Position numbers and translations under genes: made by a program. 64,000 nucleotides of DNA, from assembly GCF_000003605.2 (NCBI RefSeq), contig NW_003155241.1:299468-363467 (forward strand), read 5' to 3'. The notes below the pieces were generated by a model that had not been told where the DNA came from, did not search any database, and was given only the letters and a program-made list of their open reading frames with translations. How positions within the stretch are numbered: the first letter of the stretch is position 1; each line of letters starts with the position of its first letter. This stretch comes from Saccoglossus kowalevskii (lineage: Eukaryota; Hemichordata; Enteropneusta; Harrimaniidae). Below are positions 34,141 to 47,200 of the stretch, piece by piece.

Positions 34141-36811
34141 ATACCCTGGCTATATACCACACATCCTCAAAGCCACTTGTTGTTGTAAACATTTGGTCTC
34201 CTAGAAGTGCTGGTATAATCAGCTGTAAGCATTCTGAGAATAACAAATTTACAGGTTTACGTTTATTTGCTCAGCAACCAATAATTTTCCTCCAATCATG
34301 CGGAAGAATGCTTTCATTATTGACTTCAATTTCCTCAGATCTTGAACATTCTTGTTCCTTCTCAATAGTTAATACCTAATCTTTGGGGTTATCAAAAATG
34401 AAATGAACCTCGAAAAATTGCTGGCTTTAGTGTTTATTAAAAACATGCTACCCAGCGCCATGAACTCCTTCTTCTAGCCTATGAACGTGTTGGATATTAT
34501 TTTATACCTATGTTTTAACACTTTCTGCCTTTATATGGCAATCCATCTCACTGACAAAGTGCTCTTGGTAAAAAAAATAAATTGATCCAAAGATGCCATT
34601 GGTTCCCCATGTTTTGAGAGGGCAATTTGTTCAATGATCTGCAACTTCAACTTAACAATAGTGTCTTTACATACATCTCATGTGCCTCATCCAATGCTAC
34701 CTCAGACCAGTTAGTACCAGACAAATTACAAAAAAATGCTCCGGATTTAAAAAGATTCCGAAAAGATGGTTTAATTGTGATTTGTGGAAAGTCAGAAATA
34801 AAAAAAATCAATCTCGGGTATTAAGATCTGTTGAATTTTACAACACAGGTGAAATTCATCTTGCAAGCCTAAACGTTTTGTCTTCATTCAAGTCCCAGAA
34901 AAATAAAAATAGAATGATAGTAAACATGAAGGACCATTAGAAGAGTAAGAAAGATGAGAAATGTTAGAAGGCATATCCCACCACAGACCATGTATTTACT
35001 ATTGTTCCATGGGTTGATTCAGCTTTAGTACTGTGTTACTGTCACGAACATGCAACACGGGCGAAAAATCAAGAGAAAATAAAACGAAATATTGTTGGTG
35101 TTTTCGTTACTTCATACATAGGAATATTAATTATTCCGACAAGCTGATTCCATACAACCTTTCCAAGCAGGAAATAAACAGCACAATATTTTGGGAGGTA
35201 AGAGGGAACATGCAATGGATATATTATTTATAAAATTTATTTAAAAAATATAGAATAGTCAAGTCACAAAAAATGTATAATGCTTCAAAACGAATTTGTA
35301 TAGTCACGTTGGTTTCAATATGGAGCTAATAATATTCTTGGTTCCATGGTTTCAACAAATATTGTTTTTTTCTCTTTTTCTTCAAAGCTCTCAAAAATAA
35401 ACAAAAGTCGCATGAAAAATAAATAACAAAATTGAGTCTTTTACGCGAAAACAAATTTGTTTTGATGAAAAGTATAGGTCAGCTGTTATTTTACCGTCAT
35501 TTCTGTGTAATAAGAATTCTATTCATATATATAATGGTTCGTTTGCGAATATCTTTATAGATTATCGTGCATAGTGTGCCTCGGTTTCTGCGTGTAACTA
35601 TTTCAAGATGTTCTACTGTTTTTCATCGTCCTTCATTAGATGGCAAACACCTATGGAGCCTCTGTTGGAACTCGTGCTTTGCCGTAATATTTTTCTCCAA
35701 ATTTTGATTTATTAAGTTCTACCTCATTGCATATATCTCTAAGTTGTACTGGCTCTTCAATAAGTTTTTTTCGAACAAATATCACAAAAGTTAGGACCAA
35801 TCGATAACAGTTTGTTGGGAACTGTCTAACATATAAACAACATATGTAACAGCAATATTGTTGCAGAATAAATAAATAATAATAATACTTTTGAGACTTA
35901 ACTTTGATTGATAACACAATTACTGTTGCCGAATGCAACATTTCTTCTTACACTTTCTGTACACACATAAATTAAGCCATTAACAAACACATTAAATTTC
36001 AGACATAGCTCCAGTGACTTCAAAATTGCGCAAAGGCATTGGCGGCCACCTTGATTTGCTATATGCAAGTGTTTATGGTCGTGCTAATTCTCATTTTGTG
36101 ACATTTTAATGAAGTTTAGACATTCCAGAAGTATTTATTTGGAGATAATTACATATATTTTAAATTTTATTCATCAAGTATTTAGTTGAAATGTATAAAT
36201 TGTATTCAATAACTGCATATTTTCAGGAGATTACTACGTACTCCTCTTCTGCACCAACGCTAATATCTCACACATGATCGCACTTCAGTAGATGACTGTT
36301 AAATTCCACGACAATGATGTGTAACAGTCTGCTGAAGAATTGTCAATAGACATTTAAACGAGCACTAATTCAAAAGTTCAAAAATCAATGCCGAATTAAA
36401 AAAATAACTCAAACAAATTCATAAAAAGTCACCTGCACATACCTTTCACCAATTCAAAATAAATTTCGGTTGTGTAATCTGTAATTTAGAATGAAGGCCA
36501 CAAAACCAAATTATCATTGTGCTTATGAGGGTTTGGCGACCTCGCTTTCATTTCTTTTTTTACTTCAGACGCATAAGCGCTACTAGCGTGTGATGGAAAT
36601 TGAATCCTTCACTGAACGCAAACGTTCACACACCGCGAAACGCTCTTCGGTGCCATTTCGGGCTATTTATTATCTCTAAATTATTATTACTACAAGCAAG
36701 GGGAAATGTATAGTAATAATATAATAAGGTTAACATGAGAATACCACAAAGTATGCCCCCATACAGCACAGTAACGCGTCGATAAATCACTACATACTTT
36801 TCGGTATTTTT
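34141..36811. other. intron 2, no supported gene
   Basis: Short frames on both strands (34037-34246 minus, 34627-34940 plus, 35651-35941 minus) could not be assigned to any family and have interrupting stops. Confidence 0.35.
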
Positions 36812-37200
36812 GTAATAACCTCATAAATTAATGAGGCTATTACGAGGATAACTCAAAGTATGCACGAAGACAGTACAGCGGGAGTATCGACCGACGCGCA
36901 GCGGAGGTCGATGCGACGGCGTACTGTCTGAGTGCATACTTTGATGTATCCTCGTAATAACCTTATTATTATACATCTTTTACTCTCAGGAATACATCAT
37001 GAAAATGTCGAAATCCAAAACGTTTAGAACAAATTTAGCGAACTTTAGTAGTCATGTTTTTTTATTATTATTGGAGGACGCTTACGCGCGTAATCATTCC
37101 ATATTTGGAATGTTTGGTAGGATGAAAATACCCCGTAAAATACCGCAAAATTACTGCACGCTATAACTTATGGCGTTACGGTGACAGATATGTAATAATA
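36812..37200 (+). mobile_element. repeat element G, copy 2, with long hairpin
   Basis: The 5' part is an imperfect palindrome with arms 36831-36876 and 36921-36966 (atgaggctattacgaggata ... and its reverse complement). The 44-base centre carries a nested ATCGACC/GGTCGAT pair, and a smaller inverted repeat precedes it at 36812-36844. The body and 3' end (ttatggcgttacggtgacag) match copy 1. Confidence 0.88.
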
Positions 37201-37270
37201 TATGATACGTGATGAGTGTACAAAATGTGGATATAACATCTACAATATACATGCATATAGGATTTTCTCA

Positions 37271-37352
37271 TAGTTGAGTTTGTGCTGTTTTCTCGACTTT
37301 AGCTGTTTTCACTGGCTCTTCGACCTGTGTTCCACAGCAGCTCGCACAGGGC
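37271..37352. mobile_element. fragment related to element E
   Basis: Inverse match to the interior of 33813-34140 over about 80 bases, without recognisable terminal repeats. Confidence 0.6.
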
Positions 37353-40300
37353 CTTTAGAAGACGGATTCCACGCACACTTATTGTTTCAACAATACATGC
37401 ATACACCGTGTATTATAATTTATTGAAATTATCTAATTCGGTGTGAAATTAATATTTAATTGCATGTTGAATTGAAATAAATACATTATGCTGTTGGTGG
37501 AGTTTTGAAAGAAAACCAAAATATTTCGTGGTTATACATTTTTGTAGTTTTGGAGCAACTACTTCTCATGTCATCCGGTCCGGTTTTTTTGTTATGCCAA
37601 TTTTTTTTTTACCCGAGGTCAATATACCGGAGGGTCCGTATTTATCAAAAGAAATTCTCCTGAACCTCCAAACATATTTCACTGGATATTAACGCGGAGT
37701 GTTCCATGGTCATTATATCAACTATTCTAGATTCTATTATGTATTGTAATTATTATATGGATAAATGAAATATCATACCACACTCTTAAAATTCGACCAT
37801 AATGCGGTCTTATTGTGCTTACTGCGTTCATGAAACATGCAATTATCTTTGAAAATTAGATCTGTGCATACCCGGTATAATTCGTTCAACATATGTCACC
37901 GTCTTTTGGATCAATTACAGAGACCGTAGTGTAAATTAGTCGATATACCATCATGGTCATTTCTAGCCGATATTTTTTGCAAATTATTTTCACTTAACAA
38001 GTTTTGGCATAAGTTTTCGTCGTACATGGGTTAATTATGTGAAACCATGCGCATCTGTTAATCTGAGTATTCTGACTCGTTATATGTTGATCTACTAATA
38101 TCCAACGATTTCACGTAGTGTGCATTGCGTTGATTTAAAAACGGTAATATTTAACACTGCTTTAATTCGCATTTCTATCTACAATGTTAGTGTTTATTTC
38201 GCGGAGTACCAATGGTTAACACATTGGATGCAGAGAAGCTATTCATGTTAATTTACGATTGCCATGGAGTTATGTGCAGTAGGTGAATATATTGCACGTA
38301 ACGCACGTTGCATGATTACATGCTTAATAGTATAGGTTTTTATGGGAATCTCCATATTAGCTTGGAATAGGAAGGTCTAACATGCGCACGTGTTTCCCAT
38401 GTTAAATTGCAGGGTACACAGGTTCGAAATGTATGAGATATTACGCATGTTTTATTCCCATTGATAAACGCTATATTTGTCGTAACTACCCTTACAAATT
38501 CTGTATACGAAATAAATATTCATTTTAATTTTAACTATGTAATATGTGTGACCATTGCATTGCTCAAGTTGTCAGTAGTGCTATGGGTGTATGTATATAT
38601 ATTTCTGTTCGCAGTTATTTACATCGCACAGTTTATGTGACATGCACAATTGTCCAGTTAGTTGAGTTTATATTGCGAGATTGTGATTTCGAATATCTGG
38701 ATATGGCACATTGAACTACTATTAATGTATATACAGATTACACAACAAACACTAATCATATTCGGCAGCTATGCTTGAAAGTACCAATTTGAAATTAGTA
38801 TGGTTGTATTCTGCTGTATATCTATATACTTTCATGTATCGTACAACATTACAATAAGCAACTCGATTACGCTATATAAAAAAAACATGTACGCTGCATT
38901 TTTTGGGGGAATGTTGCACTATATTTAACTTGTTTGTTTATTAAGATCTATTGTTTGGCGCGTCGTTTATCTGTAAACATTGTGTTAAATAAACTACTAA
39001 TGGCCGTGTAATGTGGGACTAGATGGCTGTGTATAGAACCTTCGACGTAGAGAGCTATTCATCACCGAATGGCATTCAAGAAAATTAATTCACGCGACAA
39101 TGACCATGGAACCATAATCACATTACTCACACACCACCACTTCATTCTATAGTTTACCTTAAGTAGCATAATGGACGCTTTGTGTAACATCGGCAAACAT
39201 TTTGTATGTACATTTTGAATTAATTATAAGAGTATGTGCTGATATACGCCTGGATTAATCTGCGATGTGTGCAATTAGGCAGTGTGGTGAACGCAATCCC
39301 ATTTCGATATTGGCTCGTGAACCATGTTCTGCCATGATCGCCACGTGATCATCGACTATACACAAGATATTCTCAACGCTTTTGGAAATGTTTCATATTT
39401 GAATAGCTCAAGGGTAGTTGTGCTCATTGCCATGACAACCTTTTTTATGGCCATCCAACTTGAAGGGTGTTTACAAACTATCTGCATATATTGGTTCTTT
39501 CTTCAAGATTTGCAAACAATCTTTGCAGTATCCGTCAATTATTATTAATAAAACAGTTATTACAGTTGAATACATACATAGAATCAGCATGGTCAAAATG
39601 TTGGAACTCGTTTTAGAGATACCATATATTGCATCCAACCCACTATATTATAGTGAAGAGGGAATAACATACCCAGCTGTAGAGTGTGCCAGAAACAAAC
39701 GTCACATAGATAAAATACGTGTTCATGAACACAACAACTACAACCCCCCCCCAAAAAAAACATAGAAAATATACTACAAAATATGGTTAAATAAGTGAAA
39801 TGTTATTTCATGTCATCATTTACAAGAATACATGTTCTGTTCTGAGTTCTGTCAATGTGTGTGTGTGTGTCTGTTATTTCTTCAGCTCGAATCTGAATAT
39901 TTGGGCTCAATTTATGTCCGCAATCTGATTCTACAAACTTCACACTGCTTATTTTTTCGGCTCACCGAGTCATATATTGTGGTTCTGTCAAAGAATCAGT
40001 AAAATAAACACAACTCAAAACGCTGGAGAACATTTTCAATTTTCTGAAGAATTTCCACGACGCATTTCGAATTCAATAATCAATTTTATTCAATACTATT
40101 TAGCGCTCATTCTATCATTATCCTGTCTTCCATTCAAAGGCCATACAAAGTTCAGGCTGATATTTCCAGAGATTGACAAAAATGACATTGTAAAATCCAT
40201 TAAATTAAATTTCCCTGCGTACTAATATATGGAGCTGCCAAGGGACTGCAACCAGACGTTTACGTTGTCAAAAACTCTTCGAAAACTGTCGATTTGTTTG

Positions 40301-41016
40301 CCACGTCGTTACAAACGACACGAATACTCACTGCGCATGCCCCATCAGGTGAAACGACACAGCCACAGAACGCCAGTGCCAAATGTTCAATGTAGATATC
40401 AGTGCGGGCCAAACAAAAAAAAAACGTGACGGTTGTGAAACATGATTCGGACCGGTAATCAATCGTTTTTATTTTCGTAATAATGTTTAAATAAATAAAA
40501 AACGTAAATTCGTAGACACGGGCAAAGTGTAAAATGTAATCAGCTATTTTATTCGTCCGTAATTTGTACAAAGATATTATTTTTTGTAAGCGTATAAAGC
40601 ATTTTCCGAATTGAATGTCGTAATTCGTACGCAATTTCCAATTTTGATTCTTAACCTAAAATATCAAAAATATTATAAAAATGTACAATGTAATTAAGAG
40701 TTTGCTTTATCTGTAAAGTGTAAAAACCCATTTTTTACTGTAAATGGAACTTATATTTTATTTCCTATAAAAACGTAAAATACCGTTTAAAATTCCTGTA
40801 ACCTGTACCAGCTATCCCCCCTTGCCCCCTTCTTTTAACACTGCGTGCTATGAAACTGTTCCAAAAATAACAATCTTAACAATATATATTTTACCAATTT
40901 TCTCAACATCCGGTACTATAATACACAACAGAATGCAGTTCCATCATGTTACACCTCAACATGAGATCAAAGGCCAACTTTCTCAATAATTATGAGTAGG
41001 CTTCTAACTTGAATTG
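37353..41016. other. intron 2, nothing recognised
   Basis: AT-rich, with a (GT)n run at about 39855 and short ORFs only. No exon compatible with phase 1 on both sides was recognised. Confidence 0.4.
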
Positions 41017-41127
41017 ACATGGTTGCCAGGCAGCACACATGCGAAATATCTGTAAACAAACAATATTTCATTTGCGTTGAATACGTCGCATGGGGCCCAT
41101 ATCAAACACGACGCGATCGACAATTCT
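41017..41127. mobile_element. decayed MITE-C copy
   Basis: Contains gtaaacaaacaatattt, gcgttgaatacgtcgcatgg and ggcccatatcaaacacgacgcg, in the order of the MITE-C consensus. The terminal repeats have decayed. Confidence 0.65.
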
Positions 41128-42490
41128 AAATTATACTTGTTCGCCTCGATCTATAAGTAGAATAGAGTGAACAATTATGTAATGGTAATTCAAAGTAATA
41201 TTGTTATTCTTCATCATAACATTCAATAATATATGTACATTTCGGTGAACGTTGTCAAGACGTGGACTTTTTAAAATTGTACATTGAATATAGTAACATT
41301 GTTTCAATAATCTACGGCGAATGCCTGTCAACACCATTATTACTGTTATAGTTAAAACGTACTAATTGTTATTTATCTACTGTTGTGTTCTTCTATTTTT
41401 TTTACAGATCAGTTTTTCGTAGTGAAAATTACTATCAAATACTTTTTTAAATCTAGATTGTCCCCCATTAAATTGTCATAAATTCCAAGAAACAACCCAT
41501 TCAAAAATATTGTCTAAAATATTGACATCTACATTTGATACAATCAACGGGGACTTCATTACTGCAATGTGTTCATTCTTTAAAAGTAACATAAATCACA
41601 ATAATATCGATATTGACAATATCCAAAAACCTTTTGGACAATTGTTAATCAAAATAACTTTCTAGTGTGACATTAATTAACACTTGCCAGTCGTCGTTTG
41701 TTCACCCTGTTTATAAAACTACAGTATCACATGATAAATTTAAATTATGGTTTAATTATTTTTTCAAAAATAATGGGTACAATGGTATACTAGTAGTAAT
41801 AATAATAATATTTGTTGCCCTTCACTGTATTTCTGCTTAAAAAAGAATAATTCCGGGTTTCAAGTCATCTGTGAAATTCTTGGTGAGGGTTTGAAGTGTC
41901 AATCAGAAAAAAATATAACTATTATTGTTTTGTATCTAGTTATGTAATAACAATTATCTAATCAATGTCTACTTATTGTAGTTGGTTCGCGTGAATTTCA
42001 TTGTCTTGTGACATGCGTTATTGCATAAATATTGTCTCATTTTATCATAAATTTATTTAGGCTACGTGCTTTCTGGTATAAAAACAAACGTTGGACATTG
42101 ATGATGATGATGCATCGAATGTCAAATAGCATATCTGTAATAGTCATTTCACAACTTAATGTAAATGTGTTTCTTTCTCGTCATCTCTGAAATATTTGAC
42201 TACAAACTTGTACTCAAACATTAAAATAATTCATTATTTTTTCATTGACCGATGTGCTTAAATATATAAACACTGAATTCTCACGAGAATATACCAGGCT
42301 TGCTGTTTTAACGAACAAATTGATGTCCCGTTTTTATAATTTAGATAGTGACATACTAACAATTGTTTTATTTTTGTTTTACGGGTTGGATCTGGCGTCA
42401 GCGACTTGTCATTTGCTTACAAAATACAATACATATATTATATGGTAATATTATGTGCAGCAGCGACATGTAGTTAATTCGGAAGTAATC
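41128..42490. other. intron 2, nothing recognised
   Basis: AT-rich, without exon or element ends. Confidence 0.4.
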
Positions 42491-42615
42491 TTTATTATTA
42501 TACATTTGTTATTGTAACGCCATAAATTGCAGCGTATTTTTACGGTATTGCACTGGGTATTTTCATTCTACCATAATTAATTAATAATTATAGTAGTACC
42601 AATACGCCATTCTCC
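42491..42615 (-). mobile_element. repeat element G, copy 3, outer part
   Basis: Reverse-complement match to the 3' half of element G (taacgccataaattgcagcg, gggtattttcattctacca). It continues at 43195, so the element is split by about 580 bases that include a MITE-C. Confidence 0.75.
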
Positions 42616-42639
42616 AAATATCAGTAGTCTAGAAAAAAG

Positions 42640-42900
42640 ATACTGAAAAATCGATGGAAGCGGAACATCACAAACCCCCACAAGGGAGTCAGACCAGGTG
42701 CACGTGAAGGGTAAGCATCTGCTGCTGGCATGCCCCACCCGCCGTGATGTTCCAAAGTCATGTCAGGGGGAAATGTCAAATCAAGTTTACTGGACAAACA
42801 ACCACGCCAAGTCACAAGACAAACACGACCACATACATCAATCAACAAACAAATCTGCAATCATGTTACAGACAGAAATCCCACCAAATCATGATGGTGA
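42640..42900 (-). other. unassigned insert with minus-strand ORF
   Basis: A frame on the minus strand (42621-42860) reads GMPAADAYPSRAPGLTPLWG. This resembles short repeat-derived peptides seen in uncharacterised predicted proteins of marine invertebrates; I cannot confirm the link. It is likely part of a repeat inserted in element G. Confidence 0.25.
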
Positions 42901-42924
42901 CCAAAAAACTTCTTAAATGCACGT

Positions 42925-43053
42925 TTAAAGTGCGGTGGTCGTCGCGCAGCGCGTGTTCGAATTTCATGTAAATAAACAATGTATTTTACACGCGTTGTAT
43001 ACGTCGCTATGAGTCCCATATCGAACAGGACGCGGCACGACGACTGCCATCGA
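42925..43053. mobile_element. MITE-C copy 2
   Basis: TTAAAGTGCGGTGGTCGTCG on the left; the right end, cggcacgacgactgccat, has lost its TTAA. It is inverted relative to 30596-30728, and it lies inside the interrupted element G. Confidence 0.9.
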
Positions 43054-43194
43054 AGAATCAGAAACCCTTGGCTTATCAACTTGGCAGTCAATAGCCGAGA
43101 TCTGATCAGGAAATCTGAATACCTAGAACATGCTGTCGAGTAAGGCACAAGCTGTGAAATATAAACTCCATAAGCTGGCGATGTAGGAACGTTG

Positions 43195-43455
43195 CTATCG
43201 GTATATGGAAATGCGAAATGCGAATTCCAAATACGTATGATTACGCGCGTAAGCGTCCTCTAATAATAAAAACAAATATGGCTGTCACCAGGGTTTGACC
43301 GGACTCCACGCAAGTACGCTGATTATTTTTTTGGATTTCGGCATTCTCGTGATGTATCTTTGGAAGGAAAGGATGTATAATAATANNNNNNNNNNNNNNN
43401 NNNNNNNNNNNNNNNNNNNNNNNNNNNNNNNNNNNCGTAATAACCTCATATTATG
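43195..43455 (-). mobile_element. repeat element G, copy 3, inner part with gap
   Basis: Reverse-complement match to the body of element G (attacgcgcgtaagcgtcct, cagggtttgaccgga). It is then interrupted by the N gap exactly where the hairpin should be, and ends with cgtaataacctcat, the element's terminal word. Confidence 0.85.
43386..43435. other. assembly gap, 50 N
   Basis: Fifty N, a placeholder length. It lies 75 bases before the fibrinogen exon and coincides with the palindromic part of element G, whose other copies have about 75-135 bases there. Confidence 0.95.
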
Positions 43456-43510
43456 AAACTGTAGTCAACTATCTCCAAAAATTAAATTGTTCTTTCCTTT
43501 TATGTTTCAG

Positions 43511-44208
43511 CTATGGTTAGAGACTGCTATGAAGGTTTCCTTCTTGGTGTGATACAAGACGATGTATATTACATCCAACTAGAAGACGCAACTGTTCCCT
43601 ATCAGATCAGATGCGAAATGGATCCTGCAAGTGGGGGAGGGGGTGGTTGGACAGTCATCCAGCGACGATTCGATGGTTCTGTGAACTTCTACGACACATG
43701 GGATGCCTACAAAAACGGAATGGGCGATCCGCTCACGGGGGAGTACTACTTCGGAAACGACAAGATACATGAAGTTACGTCACAGAAAACATACCAGCTG
43801 CGCGTGGACATGACAGAATGGGACAGCACCGCGCATACGGTCACTCATGATTCGTTTGCAGTTGGCAACGAAACATCTAAGTACATTCTGAGCGTTGGCA
43901 ATAAAATCGAAGGCGATCTCAACGATGCCCTTAGTTTTCATAGTGGGGCACAATTCAGCACTACTGACCAGGACAATGATAACAACGTGGCGGACGACTG
44001 CGCCGACCTGTGTAAAGGTGGCTGGTGGTACAAAAAAGATATACCGCTTGACATGCGTTGCTATACCAGTCATTTGAACTCGAACTATGACCCCGGAGGT
44101 ACCATGTGTGCTTTTGAGAGGGGCATCGTATATTACACTGATTATAGCGATCCAAATAACGTTCAAAAAATATGCTTAAAAACAGTCACCATGAAATTGC
44201 GGCCATGA
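43511..44208 (+). CDS. fibrinogen C-terminal domain exon of secreted lectin
   Basis: The last exon follows acceptor ccttttatgtttcag, in phase 1, and runs to TGA at 44206. Numbered from the Met at 43513, its 231 residues form one full fibrinogen-related domain. The signatures are RDC (3-5), the Gly run plus WTVIQRRFDGSVNF (41-59), GEYYFGNDKIHEVT (76-89), YQLRVDM (94-100), the calcium loop DQDNDNN (152-158), CADLCKGGWWY (163-173) and the terminal TMKLRP. Usual disulphides would be C5-C34 and C163-C183. Extra cysteines are at 167, 199 and 221. The segment before C183 is about six residues longer than in ficolins. The CH of the acetyl-binding pocket is CY here. Such domains in secreted invertebrate proteins bind sugars or acetyl groups; binding is not shown here. 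Confidence 0.96.
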
Positions 44209-47200
44209 TCGTCGGATGGTCTAGCAAGGCGAAAAAACAAGTACCATCATGCGCATGCGTGGTTGCGCAATTTACGCATATGACCAGGGTGTTTCACTTT
44301 GCTAGGGGGCTGCTGTTTGAAATCATGAGGGACAGAGGTTGGAAGTGAGAGACCAGATCATCTTTTCGCGGTGATTTATGAGTATTTTGTTTTCTCCTGC
44401 AACACACTGCAAGCATATTTTTCCTTTTGTTTTTAGCTTGTCATTTTTTCAACAACGGCCACCCCCGTGATTTCAAATGTCGACTCCTAATATGTCCACG
44501 TTTTACAATTTTTTGAATAGAACGTGGTGAGAGATTATAGACTATTATGAATAGACAATTTAAGGATATCTGGTTCGCGTGTCCGATTACGTCAGCGGCC
44601 TTTAGACTCTTTCGCAGTTGATTCATGACATGCGTGGTCACCGTGTCGTGCTTATTTGCATATGAGCCAAGCGAATGTAACTATATCTGGATTTCCCACC
44701 ACGTCCTGACAATAGGGTAATAATGACGACAGAATCAACGAACAGTCCTATATACAACTTGTGGCTTTCATTTACTCTTTGTGTATTTCGTGTGGTCTCT
44801 TTGATGTGGAACCTTGGCATTTTATATTGTTGAAATAGTCTATTTATAGAAATATCTCCAGTTCTCTGTGTGATACGGGAAATCGAAGCATGTCAGATAC
44901 TTACCCATAATACACAAGGCGTCCGGTTCTCTGCTTGTGGCAGGAAACTGACATATTCCTGAATCAGAAGGAAAACAGATATATGTCGCACGAATATTAG
45001 ATGCAGCTTATACAAATGCAAATAATATCTAATATTTCGAATTGATGACATTGACGTCACTTTGCACTATGACAACATCGTTTTCTGGAGAATTGTGCTC
45101 GTGCAATCAATGTTTAAAGCATAAGATGCATAATATGGTCAAACGTGTTCCATGACAACGTGTCCTTGTTGCACACCCTCACAAACGGCTGTCTATTACG
45201 CGTGCGACCGAGACTGGAAACAGAATTGCGGAACAGGACATTTTGTTTATGATTTAGGTTGATACACAGTATACCTACCTGTCCCTTTATTAATCACAGT
45301 GCCATAATTACATGTTAAATTTGAGTTAAATTTTATTGAATTTAAGTTATTTCATCTACTAGATACAGTTTCACTATAATTACGAAGGCGCAAACAAGAT
45401 TCTCAATCTCCCTAATGTATATTGCAATTTAACGAGGGGCTTTCTTATCGGTTCGGATCTTATCGATTTCTTATATGAAAACGATACATTTTGGGGGCAA
45501 TTTCACTTCCGTTGGTGCCACTTGATTTTGGACTAATTATTTTTTTTTCCAGATACGCACTATGGCTAAGTTGTTGTATGTTGTTATCCCTACAAATCTT
45601 ATTTGCGATTGCTTCAACCAACTGGAGTAAGTTGATGGGGATATAGGAACATTGATAAGAACTTTCTAAGTTACCCGTACGAATCCTGTTGGAGACCGCT
45701 GTATATTGCATTCATATATAGGATTGCATTTCGATTTAGTTGACTAATTAAATTAATTAAATTTGCAATTTAAATAAGCTGCTCTGCAGATTCAGTTCCG
45801 AGTTTTACAGACAGTCCTCACAGACTAATACATAGTTGGGCAGGTTAGAACTCAAGTAACCATGAACTTCGGACGTCGAGATTCTTGTATTTATTTTGTA
45901 GACGAGTGGCGATGAAAAAATCGTGAAAAAAATAAAGTAAATAGATGTATTCACCCTTTCATATATGTTATCTAAAGAACCCATTTCGTGAGCAGCTTTC
46001 ATACGATCTGATCGCGCTTACTATAAAATCGTTGGGTCGAAGAATGCATTTGCATCGACTGGGAAAGACTGATTATGACTGATTCAAATCCCGTATTTAG
46101 TCAAAACTGCCTCTTACTGTTTCTACATTTGAAGAATTGAATGCCTAATCATTGGCGAATAAGCACTTGACAATTCATTATTCATCATTAAATTATTCAG
46201 ATGACCTAAGACCTTGCATTCCCAGAAGGTAAATTAGAGACATTTTATGTGTTCCACTGCTTGCTTCGAGACGAGCACCCAGTTTAATGAACCTATTAAA
46301 AAAAACATACAAGACTTTTTCACAATATGGGTATTCATGTTCACATTGGTTTCTTGCATATATTATTAGATAGGTTGTCATGCAAACTGGATTTTCAGTT
46401 TTGCAGACAGTTTCCTTTGTCCTTATCAGCCAAATCCTGCCTTTCGACTTTCTTATATCACTTTTGTATTCCCTATTCAAGTACTATTAGTGGAGTATTA
46501 GTGCTTTAAGTATATATCAACTTTTGAGCATTCTAGAGTTGTGTGTGAATTTTGAAAAAGATAATTTGTAAATAAGGATGATATTTTACATCACTCGCAG
46601 TAGCGATTATTGATTGGCTTAGTACAACCAGAGATCATGATTTGTTAATTGGATATTTTCTTCGAATTCAAGTTGTTTTTGAAAAAAATGGAAATCTCAT
46701 TCATTTTAATATTCTGAAATATAACGAGGTCATAGCAGTCAAAACATATATACAACGCTGAATTTGATACGTCCTAAAATCTGTCAACAAACAAGCTTCT
46801 CTCTGATTGGTCTGATTGTTAGATGTTAGGCACAATTTTATAAGTACTTACGCATTGACTCCGGCATAGCAAGTAGCTGATGACGAAAAATAAGGCCGCT
46901 ATTACTTCGCCATTCTCGTGCTGACATGTTAATAGTTATTGAATTCGTCAGTTATCTTAATGGTTCTTTATCATTTTCGACTATTTGCGATAATAGAATA
47001 ATCACCGACATACTCGGGGATTCGGGCGGCTGGCGTTATTGTATTGGGTGTAGCGTTTGTCTGTTTCTAAGACGTGATCAAGCATAATAGATCAGAACAC
47101 CTCTATGTTTTCATCACCCTGAACTAACACATATCAAATCTCAATAAAGTGCACTAACTACAACACGCCTCCATTTGATTGTGACTTGTGAACAAAGTTA

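Noticed and set aside
34627-34940. Two overlapping plus-strand frames with a transposase-like feel
   Set aside because: No catalytic motif or known family could be identified, and stops follow in every frame.
43579-44166. Minus-strand ORFs opposite the fibrinogen exon
   Set aside because: Shadows of the coding exon in other frames.
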